Assembly: GCF_965232925.1 (NCBI RefSeq) | Contig: NZ_CBDDRA010000009.1 | Location: forward strand, 105,191-169,190 | Direction of reading: 5' to 3' | Length of the DNA stretch: 64,000 nt | DNA from: Tumidithrix helvetica | GTDB taxonomy: Bacteria; Cyanobacteriota; Cyanobacteriia; Pseudanabaenales; Pseudanabaenaceae | Part shown: positions 17,383 through 24,972 of the stretch, one piece after another | Layout: each line of letters starts with the position of its first letter | How positions within the stretch are numbered: the stretch's first letter is position 1 | Position numbers and translations under genes: made by a program | The notes under the pieces: generated by a model | What the model saw: only the letters and a program-made list of their open reading frames with translations | The model's database searches: none | What the model was told of the DNA's origin: nothing

Positions 17383-18384
17383 ATGTACGAACTGGGAAAA
17401 AAATTAAAACTTGGAAAAATAGCCTATCGTCTCTACTATGCGCCTAAAGGCTTCATTCAAAGAGGCTTAGCAAGGGGAATGATTAACTCAATTCTAGATT
17501 ATCAAGCTCAGAAAGCTATGGAGCGTTCTGCTTTTAAGCTACCTCCAGTTCCGATCGCTCGAGAAGCTCAAAATGGAGCGAAGCCATACTTAGATATTCA
17601 TTTTTTGAGTGGCAAAAAATTTTGGTATCAAACTTGTTTTTGTGCCTATTCTTTGATTCAACATACAACCCCGAAAGAATCGGCAATCCTTCGTCCCATA
17701 ATTTATGATGACGGTTCCCTTGCTTCTAACTATGTGGCTGAAATTTATAGAATCTTTCCCCACGCACAAGTCATTTCTCTTGCAGAAATTGCAGCCAACC
17801 TCGATCGCGATCTACCGATTGCTAAATTTCCGCATCTCAGATCTCTCCGCATCACCTATCCGCATCTTCGTAAAATCACGGATATTCATGCAGGTTCTAC
17901 AGGCTGGAAACTCGTGCTTGATTCTGATATGCTGTGCTTTCAATTTCCTACATTTTTAATTGATTGGCTGCGATCGCCACAGGTTCCCTGTCACATGGTG
18001 GATATTGAGACCTCTTACGGATATTCTGAAGCCCTGATGACTGAGTTAGCGCAGGCTCCGATTTCACCGCGATTAAATGTGGGGATTTGTGGGCTGCAAA
18101 GCGAAGCGATCGATTGGGAGAAGTTAGAGTTTTGGTGTAAGACAATGTTAGCAAGGGAGGGGAAGTCTTATTATCAAGAACAAGCCCTTGTAGCGATGTT
18201 AATGGCTGGTCAGGGCTGTGCGATCGCGCCTGCCCATGAGTATCTCGTCATGCCCGATCGGGCGGAAGCGATCGCACCGCAAGCAGTACTCCATCACTAT
18301 GTCGCAAATTCCAAATGGTGGTATTTTCGCCATGGCTGGCAGCATATTGTTGAGCATCAATCTATTAAAGGAATAGTACCCTAA
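17383..18384 (+). CDS. Putative glycosyltransferase, unclassified
   Basis: The 333-residue protein carries the phrase KLVLDSDMLCF (about residue 183), which resembles the DXD metal-binding motif of GT-A glycosyltransferases, and the LNVGICGLQSEAI and YYQEQALVAML segments seen in GT8-like and related families where acceptor and donor sites lie. I cannot place it in a defined family. It starts 106 bp after the previous gene and its stop is one base before the next start. Position within the polysaccharide cluster supports a sugar-transfer role. Confidence 0.6.
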   Translation: MYELGKKLKLGKIAYRLYYAPKGFIQRGLARGMINSILDYQAQKAMERSAFKLPPVPIAREAQNGAKPYLDIHFLSGKKFWYQTCFCAYSLIQHTTPKESAILRPIIYDDGSLASNYVAEIYRIFPHAQVISLAEIAANLDRDLPIAKFPHLRSLRITYPHLRKITDIHAGSTGWKLVLDSDMLCFQFPTFLIDWLRSPQVPCHMVDIETSYGYSEALMTELAQAPISPRLNVGICGLQSEAIDWEKLEFWCKTMLAREGKSYYQEQALVAMLMAGQGCAIAPAHEYLVMPDRAEAIAPQAVLHHYVANSKWWYFRHGWQHIVEHQSIKGIVP

Positions 18385-18385
18385 A

Positions 18386-19450
18386 ATGCTGTCCCCCCTG
18401 AATCCCCAACCTTTAGTATCTATTTTAATCCCATGCTACAACGCTGAACCTTGGTTGGCAGAAACGATTGCGTCGGCGATCGCGCAGACATGGCAAAACA
18501 AAGAAATTATTGTTGTCGATGATGGCTCTACCGATGGCAGTCTGGCGATCGCCAAGGGATTTCAATCTGAAATCGTTAAGGTAATTAGCCAAGCAAATTG
18601 GGGTGCAAGTGCGGCAAGGAATTCGGCGTTTCAGGTATCGCGTGGAGCATTCATTCAATATTTAGATGCTGACGATCTGCTCGCTCCAGATAAGATCGAA
18701 CGCCAAATTTCACGGTTCTCTCTAGATCTGCTCGATCCTTCTCAAGCACCTCCAGATTATGTCGTAACTTGCGAATGGGCGAGATTCTATCAAACTCCCG
18801 ACGAAGCTCTATTTATTCCTCAACCGCTATGGCAGGATCTATTGCCTGTGGACTGGCTAATCTGTGCGTGGCAGGGCAATTGGATGATGCATCCTGCGGC
18901 ATGGTTAGTCCCCAGACATATTGCTAAATCTGCGGGTGATTGGAACGAGCAACTCTCACTAGATGATGATGGCGAATATTTCTCTCGCGTGGTTTTGGCA
19001 AGTCAGGCGATCGCGTTTTGTCAGGGCGCGAAAACCTATTATCGCTCTGGGATGGCTGGTTCGTTAAGCAAAGCCAAATCCCCCACTGCGCTGAAATCGG
19101 CTTTTAGCAGTATCGAACTTCGCACTTCTTGTTTATTGGCAAAAGAAACTAGCGATCGCACGCGCCATGCCTGTGCGAGACTCTATCAATACTTTGTTGC
19201 GGGTGTTTATCCTGAAGCCCTCGACTTGGTTGGGCAAGCAGAACAAAGGGTTAAACAACTCGGTGGCAGTCCGTGGCGACCGAAAGAAGGCTTGCTTTTT
19301 GAATTGTTTGCCTCTGCGATCGGATGGCGATCGGCAAGGTGGTTACGCCATTTTTTGCAGAAATATGGTTGGGGGAAGTTGCCGATGGGCTGGAAGTTCT
19401 ATTTGTTTCTGCAACAATGGAACTATAAAAACAAAAATCTCACTAATTGA
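18386..19450 (+). CDS. Glycosyltransferase family 2
   Basis: The 354-residue protein has a canonical GT2 N-terminus: VSILIPCYNAEPWLAETI at about 10, EIIVVDDGSTDGS near 38 and the DXD motif in IQYLDADDLLAPDKIE near 91, followed by LSLDDDGEYFSRV, an acidic motif near residue 192. The start codon follows the previous stop by 1 bp, so the two genes are probably translated together. It closes the plus-strand polysaccharide cluster; the next genes run the other way and the 3' end overlaps TPR gene debris by 28 bp. Confidence 0.9.
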   Translation: MLSPLNPQPLVSILIPCYNAEPWLAETIASAIAQTWQNKEIIVVDDGSTDGSLAIAKGFQSEIVKVISQANWGASAARNSAFQVSRGAFIQYLDADDLLAPDKIERQISRFSLDLLDPSQAPPDYVVTCEWARFYQTPDEALFIPQPLWQDLLPVDWLICAWQGNWMMHPAAWLVPRHIAKSAGDWNEQLSLDDDGEYFSRVVLASQAIAFCQGAKTYYRSGMAGSLSKAKSPTALKSAFSSIELRTSCLLAKETSDRTRHACARLYQYFVAGVYPEALDLVGQAEQRVKQLGGSPWRPKEGLLFELFASAIGWRSARWLRHFLQKYGWGKLPMGWKFYLFLQQWNYKNKNLTN

Positions 19451-19731
19451 GAAGGAATAGTTACTATTTTCCTCCTGTTGCTCTTAGGATAGCGCACGAT
19501 CTCAGCATATGGGACGTTTGAGGGCGTTGGTGTCGAGATAGATTTACTGACTTTTAGGCATGACTCGTAATTTTCTCTAACTTTGCGCGTGTTGGGATGA
19601 TCTTGCCCTAGAGTTTGCATGAGCTTTTTTAAAGCTCGCAGAAAGAGCGGTTCGGCTTCGTTAACCTTCCCTTGCACTCTGTAAAATCCTGCGAGATTAT
19701 TGAGGCTTTGAGCGGCATGGGGATAGAGATA
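19423..19731 (-). pseudogene. 3' remnant of a kinesin-light-chain-type TPR gene
   Basis: Reading leftward from 19731 gives one complete TPR (AAQSLNNLAGFYRVQGKVNE) and the usual end of this family (TLGQDHPNTRKVRENYESCL), then about 28 residues without similarity to the stop at 19423. A stop codon at 19732-19734 closes the frame immediately upstream and there is no start with a ribosome binding site. It is the tail of a second TPR gene, left after deletion or recombination with the larger TPR gene next to it. Confidence 0.7.
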
Positions 19732-19750
19732 TCACTTAATGACAATAATA

Positions 19751-22378
19751 TTAACGATTCTTCAAATACCTATTTGATCCAAATCCTTTTTTCTTTGACT
19801 CTTTTGGCGGGCTTCTCTTTTTTTCCTTTAAGCATAATTCATAACTTATACGAGTTTTGATCGTATCGGGGTGATCTACACCTAAAATCTGTTCCGAAAT
19901 CAGTAAAGCTTTTTGGAACAGCGATCCAGCTTCTTCATGTCTCCCTTGCGAATCATAAAGTCTAGCGAGGTTGTGAAGACTTTCTCCAACATTGGGATGA
20001 CAATCCCCGAAAAGTTCCTGCCTCAATTTCAGATTTTTTAGACACATAGGTTCTGCTTCTCTGTATCTCCTTTGTGAAATATACATCACTGCAAGATTGT
20101 TAATAGTTTGTGCGACATCGGGATGGCAATCCCCTAAAAGCTCTTGAGATATTGTCAGAGCTTTCAGATAGATAAGTTCTGCTTCATCATATTTCTCCTG
20201 CGAATGGTAGAGCAATCCAAGGTTGTTGAGACTGGTAGCGACAGAAGGATGGCGATCTCCAAATAGTTCTTGCAACATTGTCAGTGCCAGTTTGTTAAGG
20301 AGTTCTGCGTCTTCATATCTCTCCTGCGAATAATAGAGCAATGCTAGGTTGTCCATACTTTGTGCGACATCGGGATGGCGGTCTCCGAAAAGTTCTTACC
20401 TCAAAGAGAGCGCTTGTTTTAAGAGCGGTTCCGATTCTTCATATCTTCCTTGCCTATAGTACAGCCCTGCGAGACCACTCAGACTGGTAGCGACATCGGG
20501 ATGGCGGTCTCCGAAAAGTTCTTGCTTCAAAGAGAGCGCTTGTTTTAAGAGCGGTTCCGATTCTTCATATCTTCCTTGAGATTTGTACAGCTCTGCGAGG
20601 TTATTGAGGCTGGTAGCGACATCGGAATGACGATCTCCGAAAAGTTCTTGCCTCAAAGAGAGCGCTTGTTTTAAGAGCGGTTCCGATTCTTCATATCTTC
20701 CTTGAGATTTGTACAGCTCTGCGAGGTTATTGAGACTGGTAGCGACATTGGAATGGCGTTCTCCAAACACTTCTTGATTCAAAGAGAGTGCTTGTTTTAA
20801 GAACGGTTCCGATTCTTCATATCTTCCTTGGAATTCGTACAGCACTGCAAGGTTGTTGATAATGTTGGCAACATCAGGATGGTGTTCGCCTAAAATTTTT
20901 CGTACAGAAATTAAACATCTCTGATATAGATCTTCGGCAAGTGTGTAGAGTCCTTGTCCTGCATAGAATCTCGCAATTCCTTCAAAGGCCCATCCTAAAT
21001 TAGAGCTTTCAGGGTTAGGAATGTCACCTAGCATTTCGCGGCTCATCATCTCTAGATGAGGAATAGCAGGAGTAACTTCAGAAATCTTTTCTATAGTTGG
21101 AGAATTAGGTATCCGTTTTGCTATCTCTAGCAAAGCTCCGACTATCTTTTGCCTTAAAGAAAACCATTCAGGATGTTGTTGCAATTGAAATTGAAAATAT
21201 TCCCGCAATAACTGATGCAGTTGATAAATGCCCTGATTTTCTCGTTGCAATAGATGAAGGTTTAGCAATTCACCTCGCAGCGCCTTCAAATCATTGAGCT
21301 GAAATTCTAAAGGCTTCTTTTGAAAAATCTTGCCTAAAGACTGCCACCAATTTTTTTTTGCAGCTATAGAAAATAGCGCTGCATCTTCAGCTAATTGCCA
21401 AGGAATAGGAGCAAGGGCAAACAAACCTAGCAAACAAGCTAATCTTTGTGCTGAGGTTGATAGCTCTTGCCAACTCAGATTAAAGGAAGCAACAACATTT
21501 AAGTTTTTCGGTAATAGTTTCTTTTCTTCTTCGGTCAACTTTTCCAGTTGCATCATACATTCTGTCTGCAATCGCTTGAGTAAATCTGCAATAGAAGTAT
21601 CTTGCTGATTGGGCAAAGCCAAATATCGCCCTACCAATTCGATCGCTAAAGGTAACCTTCCCAACCATTCACAAAGATCCGTAATTTCTGAGCTTGTCCT
21701 GCGAGGGTCGTCCATAGGCAAAAATGATAGTAATAACGCTACAGCCGCCGATAATTCTAAAATATCTAATCGGTATTGCTGCATTGCCCCACCCAACTCT
21801 AGCCGCGTCGTCGCCAATACCGTGAAATCTCCCCCCAGCGGTGGCAAATATGGCTTTAAACTTTCATAGTCCTTCACATCATCCAAAATCACCAGCATCT
21901 TTTTGGGTTGTGCTTTGGTCTTAGGATCGGCGCTTAAATGCTCGGTCAAACACCTCCAGCAATAAGCCGCCAACTTTTCCATTGTATCCAAATCGTCGGG
22001 AAAAGCCCGATCTAGCTGCACTTGCACAAAATCCCGTAACTGGATCGCCAGATCGCTATTTGCCTGCAACCAACAGATGCCGCCGCGATAGTCCGTCAAC
22101 AGATGCCGCAACGCATATTGCAGTGCTAGTTCCGACTTGCCCACACCGCCCATGCCCTTGACATAGGCTGACACCGCCACCCGTTGATTCTTTTCTAAAA
22201 GCTGATGCACCTCTACCAAATCCGCATCCCGTCCCGCAAAAAATGTCACATTCGTCGGCGGCAAGTTCAACGGAATCCCTAAGCGCTTTGCCTCCTGCAA
22301 GATTTGGTTGTAGTTGAACGTATTGTTCTGCGTATTACCCGAACCGTCTTGTTTGATATTAATTTCTGAGTTGCTCAC
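19751..22378 (-). pseudogene. NB-ARC/TPR STAND protein interrupted by an in-frame TAA
   Basis: The frame runs 876 codons from a GTG at 22378, broken only by TAA at 20396-20398. Residues 1-25 carry the motif GNTQNNTF. The NB-ARC ATPase follows: P-loop GMGGVGKSELALQYA near 75, LVILDDV near 165, a TTR sensor near 189 and the GLPLA-equivalent GRLPLAIE near 238. A winged-helix region leads to about ten 42-residue TPRs of kinesin-light-chain type. At the stop, all sister repeats have CAA (Gln), so it is one C-to-T change; the 201-codon remainder is in the same frame. STAND proteins of this build serve as sensors in bacterial immunity or signalling. The truncated 660-residue product may still fold. 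Confidence 0.88.
20397..20900 (-). repeat. Four near-identical 126-bp tandem repeats inside the TPR region
   Basis: The same anchor (TTCTT..CTCAAAGAGAG) recurs at 20393, 20519, 20645 and 20771, exactly 126 bp apart, and each unit encodes one 42-residue TPR. Identity between units is very high at the DNA level, including silent sites, while the flanking TPRs are much more diverged. This indicates recent expansion or gene conversion. Confidence 0.85.
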
Positions 22379-22646
22379 GGTTCACCTTCTGCAAACTCGC
22401 GACAGAAACATGGGTTAAATAAAACTCTTCGCCTTCCGAATCGCGCAAAGCATCCAAATATGCATCAATTCCACGCGGTTTTGGCAACTCATCGCGATCC
22501 ACCAGATGTAAAGCCAACGCCGATCGCATTAGCTTTGTAGTTTCTTCCAAAGTCTCGCCCGTCGCTATACAACCCTCTACATCAGGCGAATATGCCGAAA
22601 ACCCAGTATCACTTTTTTCCAAGACGATTAAATATTGGTCGATCAT
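22359..22646 (-). CDS. hicB: HicB-family antitoxin
   Basis: The 95-residue protein has the HicB partial RNase-H fold: QYLIVLEKSDTGFSAYSPDVEGCIATGETLEET is spread over residues 4-36 in the usual spacing, followed by a helix with EETTKLMRSALALHL. It should bind and inhibit HicA. The 40-residue C-terminal tail is not an evident DNA-binding domain. It overlaps hicA by 4 bp upstream and the STAND gene by 20 bp downstream, so it lies inside a single transcription unit rather than forming an isolated toxin-antitoxin locus. Confidence 0.9.
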   Translation of the reverse strand: MIDQYLIVLEKSDTGFSAYSPDVEGCIATGETLEETTKLMRSALALHLVDRDELPKPRGIDAYLDALRDSEGEEFYLTHVSVASLQKVNREQLRN

Positions 22647-22834
22647 TTTAACCCTGCCTGTTTGAGAATACTTGCCAGCGTCCCTTTGCGTACATCATCG
22701 CTCAACTTACCCGCCACCGTCACTTTTCCCGATTTTGTTGGATGTTTGTACTGTCTATGACTACCCACAGTATCCACCAAAAACCACCCGTCAGCCTCAA
22801 GCAACTTCAGCAGATCGCGTACTTTTGTCGTCAT
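22643..22834 (-). CDS. hicA: HicA-family mRNA interferase toxin
   Basis: The 63-residue protein is a complete HicA: a double-stranded-RNA-binding-like fold with RDLLKLLEADGWFLV, the catalytic histidine in GSHRQYKHP (about residue 25) and the end TLASILKQAGL. HicA toxins cleave mRNA and stop growth unless bound by HicB. Toxin-first order is normal for hicAB. The ATG overlaps the stop of the upstream small gene (ATGA), so its translation is coupled to that gene, which is unusual for hicA. Confidence 0.93.
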   Translation of the reverse strand: MTTKVRDLLKLLEADGWFLVDTVGSHRQYKHPTKSGKVTVAGKLSDDVRKGTLASILKQAGLK

Positions 22835-23217
22835 AGAGTAAAAGTATTGTTCTGGGTGTTATTTGTCCCTGCCTGACTCACATTAATCTGTTTGCCAATA
22901 ATAGTAATCGTGCCACCTGCTTTTACTGCCTGAAACTTTTCTTTAAATTCCTGATTCTCCTCAGCATCAGCCGCCGCCACCAGTTCTGTAAAAATCGGAT
23001 CGGGTGGGATCTCTTCTAAAACGGCTTTCCCCAGATTTAGTACGGTTGGGTTGCCTGCCTCTAACGCCTTGGCAGTTTCAGGAGAATGTTCGCGAATTTT
23101 AGCGATCGCCTGTCCAACCTTCGCGATCGTTGCCTCACCAAACTTTTCGCCCGACTTCTCCAGAGCTTTCGTTAGAAATATGATGCCGATCGTCGTTGCT
23201 ACCGTTAGAGGATCCAT
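22831..23217 (-). CDS. Small helical protein with C-terminal GTNNTQNNTF motif
   Basis: The 128-residue product is not a family I can name. Residues 5-20 are hydrophobic and residues 20-95 look helical, with several charged segments. The last 30 residues turn to beta-like sequence and end GTNNTQNNTFTL. The same NTQNNTF phrase begins the NB-ARC protein two genes downstream (GSGNTQNNTF at about residues 12-21), so the two ends may interact or derive from one ancestral protein. It is the first gene of the four-gene operon and starts with ATG at 23217. An adaptor or effector role in the STAND system is my inference. Confidence 0.65.
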   Translation of the reverse strand: MDPLTVATTIGIIFLTKALEKSGEKFGEATIAKVGQAIAKIREHSPETAKALEAGNPTVLNLGKAVLEEIPPDPIFTELVAAADAEENQEFKEKFQAVKAGGTITIIGKQINVSQAGTNNTQNNTFTL

Positions 23218-23352
23218 GAGCTTTCACTTTTTTGCATGAGTTCTATCATAACCATTTCAGCATAGTTACACGAGACCATCAAGTCAGATGTCGCTAAAAT
23301 TTCATAATTCTGCTTTCAAAATCAAACTCTACTCTCTATGGATGCTTTGACG

Positions 23353-23403
23353 TTAGCGATCGCTTCCTTTGAGAAACTGCGGATCGAGGATTTGGGCGAT
23401 CGC
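23353..23403 (-). pseudogene. Duplicated 3' end of a DUF29 gene
   Basis: A 60-bp stretch (23344-23403) repeats 23967-24026 with only a few mismatches. In the second location it is the coding end of the DUF29 gene (AIAQILDPQFPEGSDR). Here it encodes AIAQILDPQFLKGSDR followed by a stop, in the same frame and directly after the stop codon of the gene at 23404. It is a leftover gene tail. Confidence 0.75.
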
Positions 23404-23835
23404 TTATTCACTATCTGCCAAAATTAAGGCGATCGCCCGATCGATAATCGTATTGCGATCGACCATGGCTGCTAGTTGGCTCACTGTATAGCAACCACCA
23501 AAAGCTTCGGCCGCCGCTCCCGATAAAGCTACCCGATATGCATCACTAATCGCTTCCCGTAATTCTTCCTCTAATAGATAATTACCGCCAGCTTTCCTGC
23601 GCCGATTGGTCTTCTGGATTTCATATACGGCATTCTCAATCGAAGCATCCCACGATCGCGTTGTTCTTCCTTCAGCTTGGCGTTTGATTAAATGTAGAAG
23701 CAGAATCTTTGCAAAACTTGAGATTTTATTCAGCTTGTCATCCTTGCTCATTTCTGTCATCTCTTCCACTAGCAGTAAAGCATCATGGATATTGCCATCA
23801 AGCAAAAATCCCTTGAGTTCTAATAGCTCTTCCAT
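23404..23835 (-). CDS. DUF29-related protein
   Basis: The 143-residue protein resembles the all-helical DUF29 group common in cyanobacteria, with MEELLELKGFLLDGNIHDAL at the start, a KLNKISSFAKILLLHLIKRQ helix near residue 34 and TTRSWDASIENAV near 58 that matches the conserved tryptophan-containing region. The C-terminal part (AEAFGGCYTVSQLAAMVDR) does not follow the usual DUF29 pattern. Function is unknown. A strong ribosome binding site-like GGAGGT lies 9 bp before the ATG. A fragment of another DUF29 gene lies directly downstream. Confidence 0.65.
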   Translation of the reverse strand: MEELLELKGFLLDGNIHDALLLVEEMTEMSKDDKLNKISSFAKILLLHLIKRQAEGRTTRSWDASIENAVYEIQKTNRRRKAGGNYLLEEELREAISDAYRVALSGAAAEAFGGCYTVSQLAAMVDRNTIIDRAIALILADSE

Positions 23836-23975
23836 CGCGCATACCTCCTAGATCGAACTGCCTAATCGATTTCATCCATTATCTTCATATTTCTATTATT
23901 AAAATCGCTCCATATTTACACCGTCGATTTACCAATATCTTAATTTTACGCCATACTCAATCCAAAGCCTTAACG

Positions 23976-24458
23976 TTAGCGATCGCTTCCTTCAGGAAAC
24001 TGCGGATCGAGAATTTGGGCGATCGCGTAGGGACATTCCTTTGGCAAATCGTCGATGTCTAGAGGTGTTTCGCGCAAAACTAAATTGACTCCCTGTCGAA
24101 AGCCTTTCTGGATCGCTTCATCAAGATAGGGTTTCAAACTTGGATTTTCTTGCAAAATATCCAAAACCTCATCTCGTTGCTCGCGAATGGTCGCTTTCCA
24201 GCTTTTGCCACGCAACTCAGGTTGGTATTCCCATTTCAAGAAATGTCCGATTAAGATTCCTAAACGATTGCGAAGTTCCTGCTTTTGCTGCTTCCCCAAT
24301 GATTCGATCTCCTCAGCTAAATTCTCAATATCTAACGCCTGCCATTTGCCCAAACGCAACAACTCTGACTGACTCTGCGTCCATGCATAAAAATCTCGTT
24401 CGTATAGATTAGTGGCGCGATCGTATTCGCTTTGCTCTAATTTTGCTTCTAACATCAC
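23976..24458 (-). CDS. DUF29 family protein
   Basis: The 160-residue protein shows the full DUF29 signature: ERDFYAWTQSQSELLRLG at about 20, the IENLAEEIESLGKQQKQEL helix near 44, LIGHFLKWEYQPE near 70 with the conserved tryptophan, SWKATIREQRDEV near 86 and a C-terminal PYAIAQILDPQFPEG. The family is cyanobacterial, often multi-copy, with no established role. AGGAGG (AGGAGGAACAAG) precedes the start by a few bases, which supports the ATG at 24458 rather than the next one 3 bp downstream. Confidence 0.9.
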   Translation of the reverse strand: MMLEAKLEQSEYDRATNLYERDFYAWTQSQSELLRLGKWQALDIENLAEEIESLGKQQKQELRNRLGILIGHFLKWEYQPELRGKSWKATIREQRDEVLDILQENPSLKPYLDEAIQKGFRQGVNLVLRETPLDIDDLPKECPYAIAQILDPQFPEGSDR

Positions 24459-24972
24459 TTGTTCCTCCTACTTCGTTTAGGATAGCGCATTGTTTGATTG
24501 CATGGAAGAAACTAAAATTGCTACAAGATCGGCGATTTTTTTGAATTTTGAATTTTGTTAGTGTCACGAAGTTTTCGCCACTTGCAAAATACAATTTTGT
24601 AATGCTTTTGCTGTAAGGCTTTAAAAATTCAAGTTTCTTGGTGGCGAAAAATTAAAGACACTAACGAATTTTAAAGATAACTTCGAGTGCCAAAGCTGAT
24701 TCATCATCACGTATGCTGAACAAAGTTTCTTGGCTTTACGCGCAAATCTCCGTACTGAAGAATATATGTAGCGTTGGCGGTGTTGGGTTAGGAGTGTAGT
24801 GAATGTTGTACTTCGGATTTGAATTGGTGTTGGGATTGGTAGTGATATGGATTTAGGTTTTGCTTTTGGCTGCGTGCTCATGTGACCTTACCCCGATAAA
24901 ACGCTCAACCAACCTACCTGCTGGTGAGTTGTTCTCTACACTTCCTTAGTACACTCTACAGACAAGACTCTA
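24459..24972. other. 514-bp region with no confident gene
   Basis: Apart from the MITE-like inverted repeat at 24557-24665, I see an 86-codon minus-strand frame (24621-24881) rich in basic residues whose last 15 codons lie in the repeat arm. It has no recognised domain. The repeat GAATTTTGAATTTTG at 24542-24556 flanks the element. Confidence 0.45.
24557..24665. repeat. MITE-like inverted repeat, about 109 bp
   Basis: The left end GTTAGTGTC (24557-24565) is the exact complement of GACACTAAC (24657-24665). Inside the ends, TTTTCGCCAC (24572-24581) and GTGGCGAAAA (24641-24650) are also complementary, with a few unpaired bases between the two blocks. There is no coding capacity. It looks like a small non-autonomous transposable element, though no flanking target duplication is clear. 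Confidence 0.65.

Noticed and set aside
20397..20900. CRISPR array candidate (regular repeats)
   Set aside because: The units are directly adjacent, 126 bp long and coding for TPR motifs; there are no spacers and no cas genes. No other array is in the window.
24621..24881. 86-codon minus-strand frame
   Set aside because: Basic, low-complexity product with its end in the MITE arm; no recognised domain. I cannot support it as a gene.
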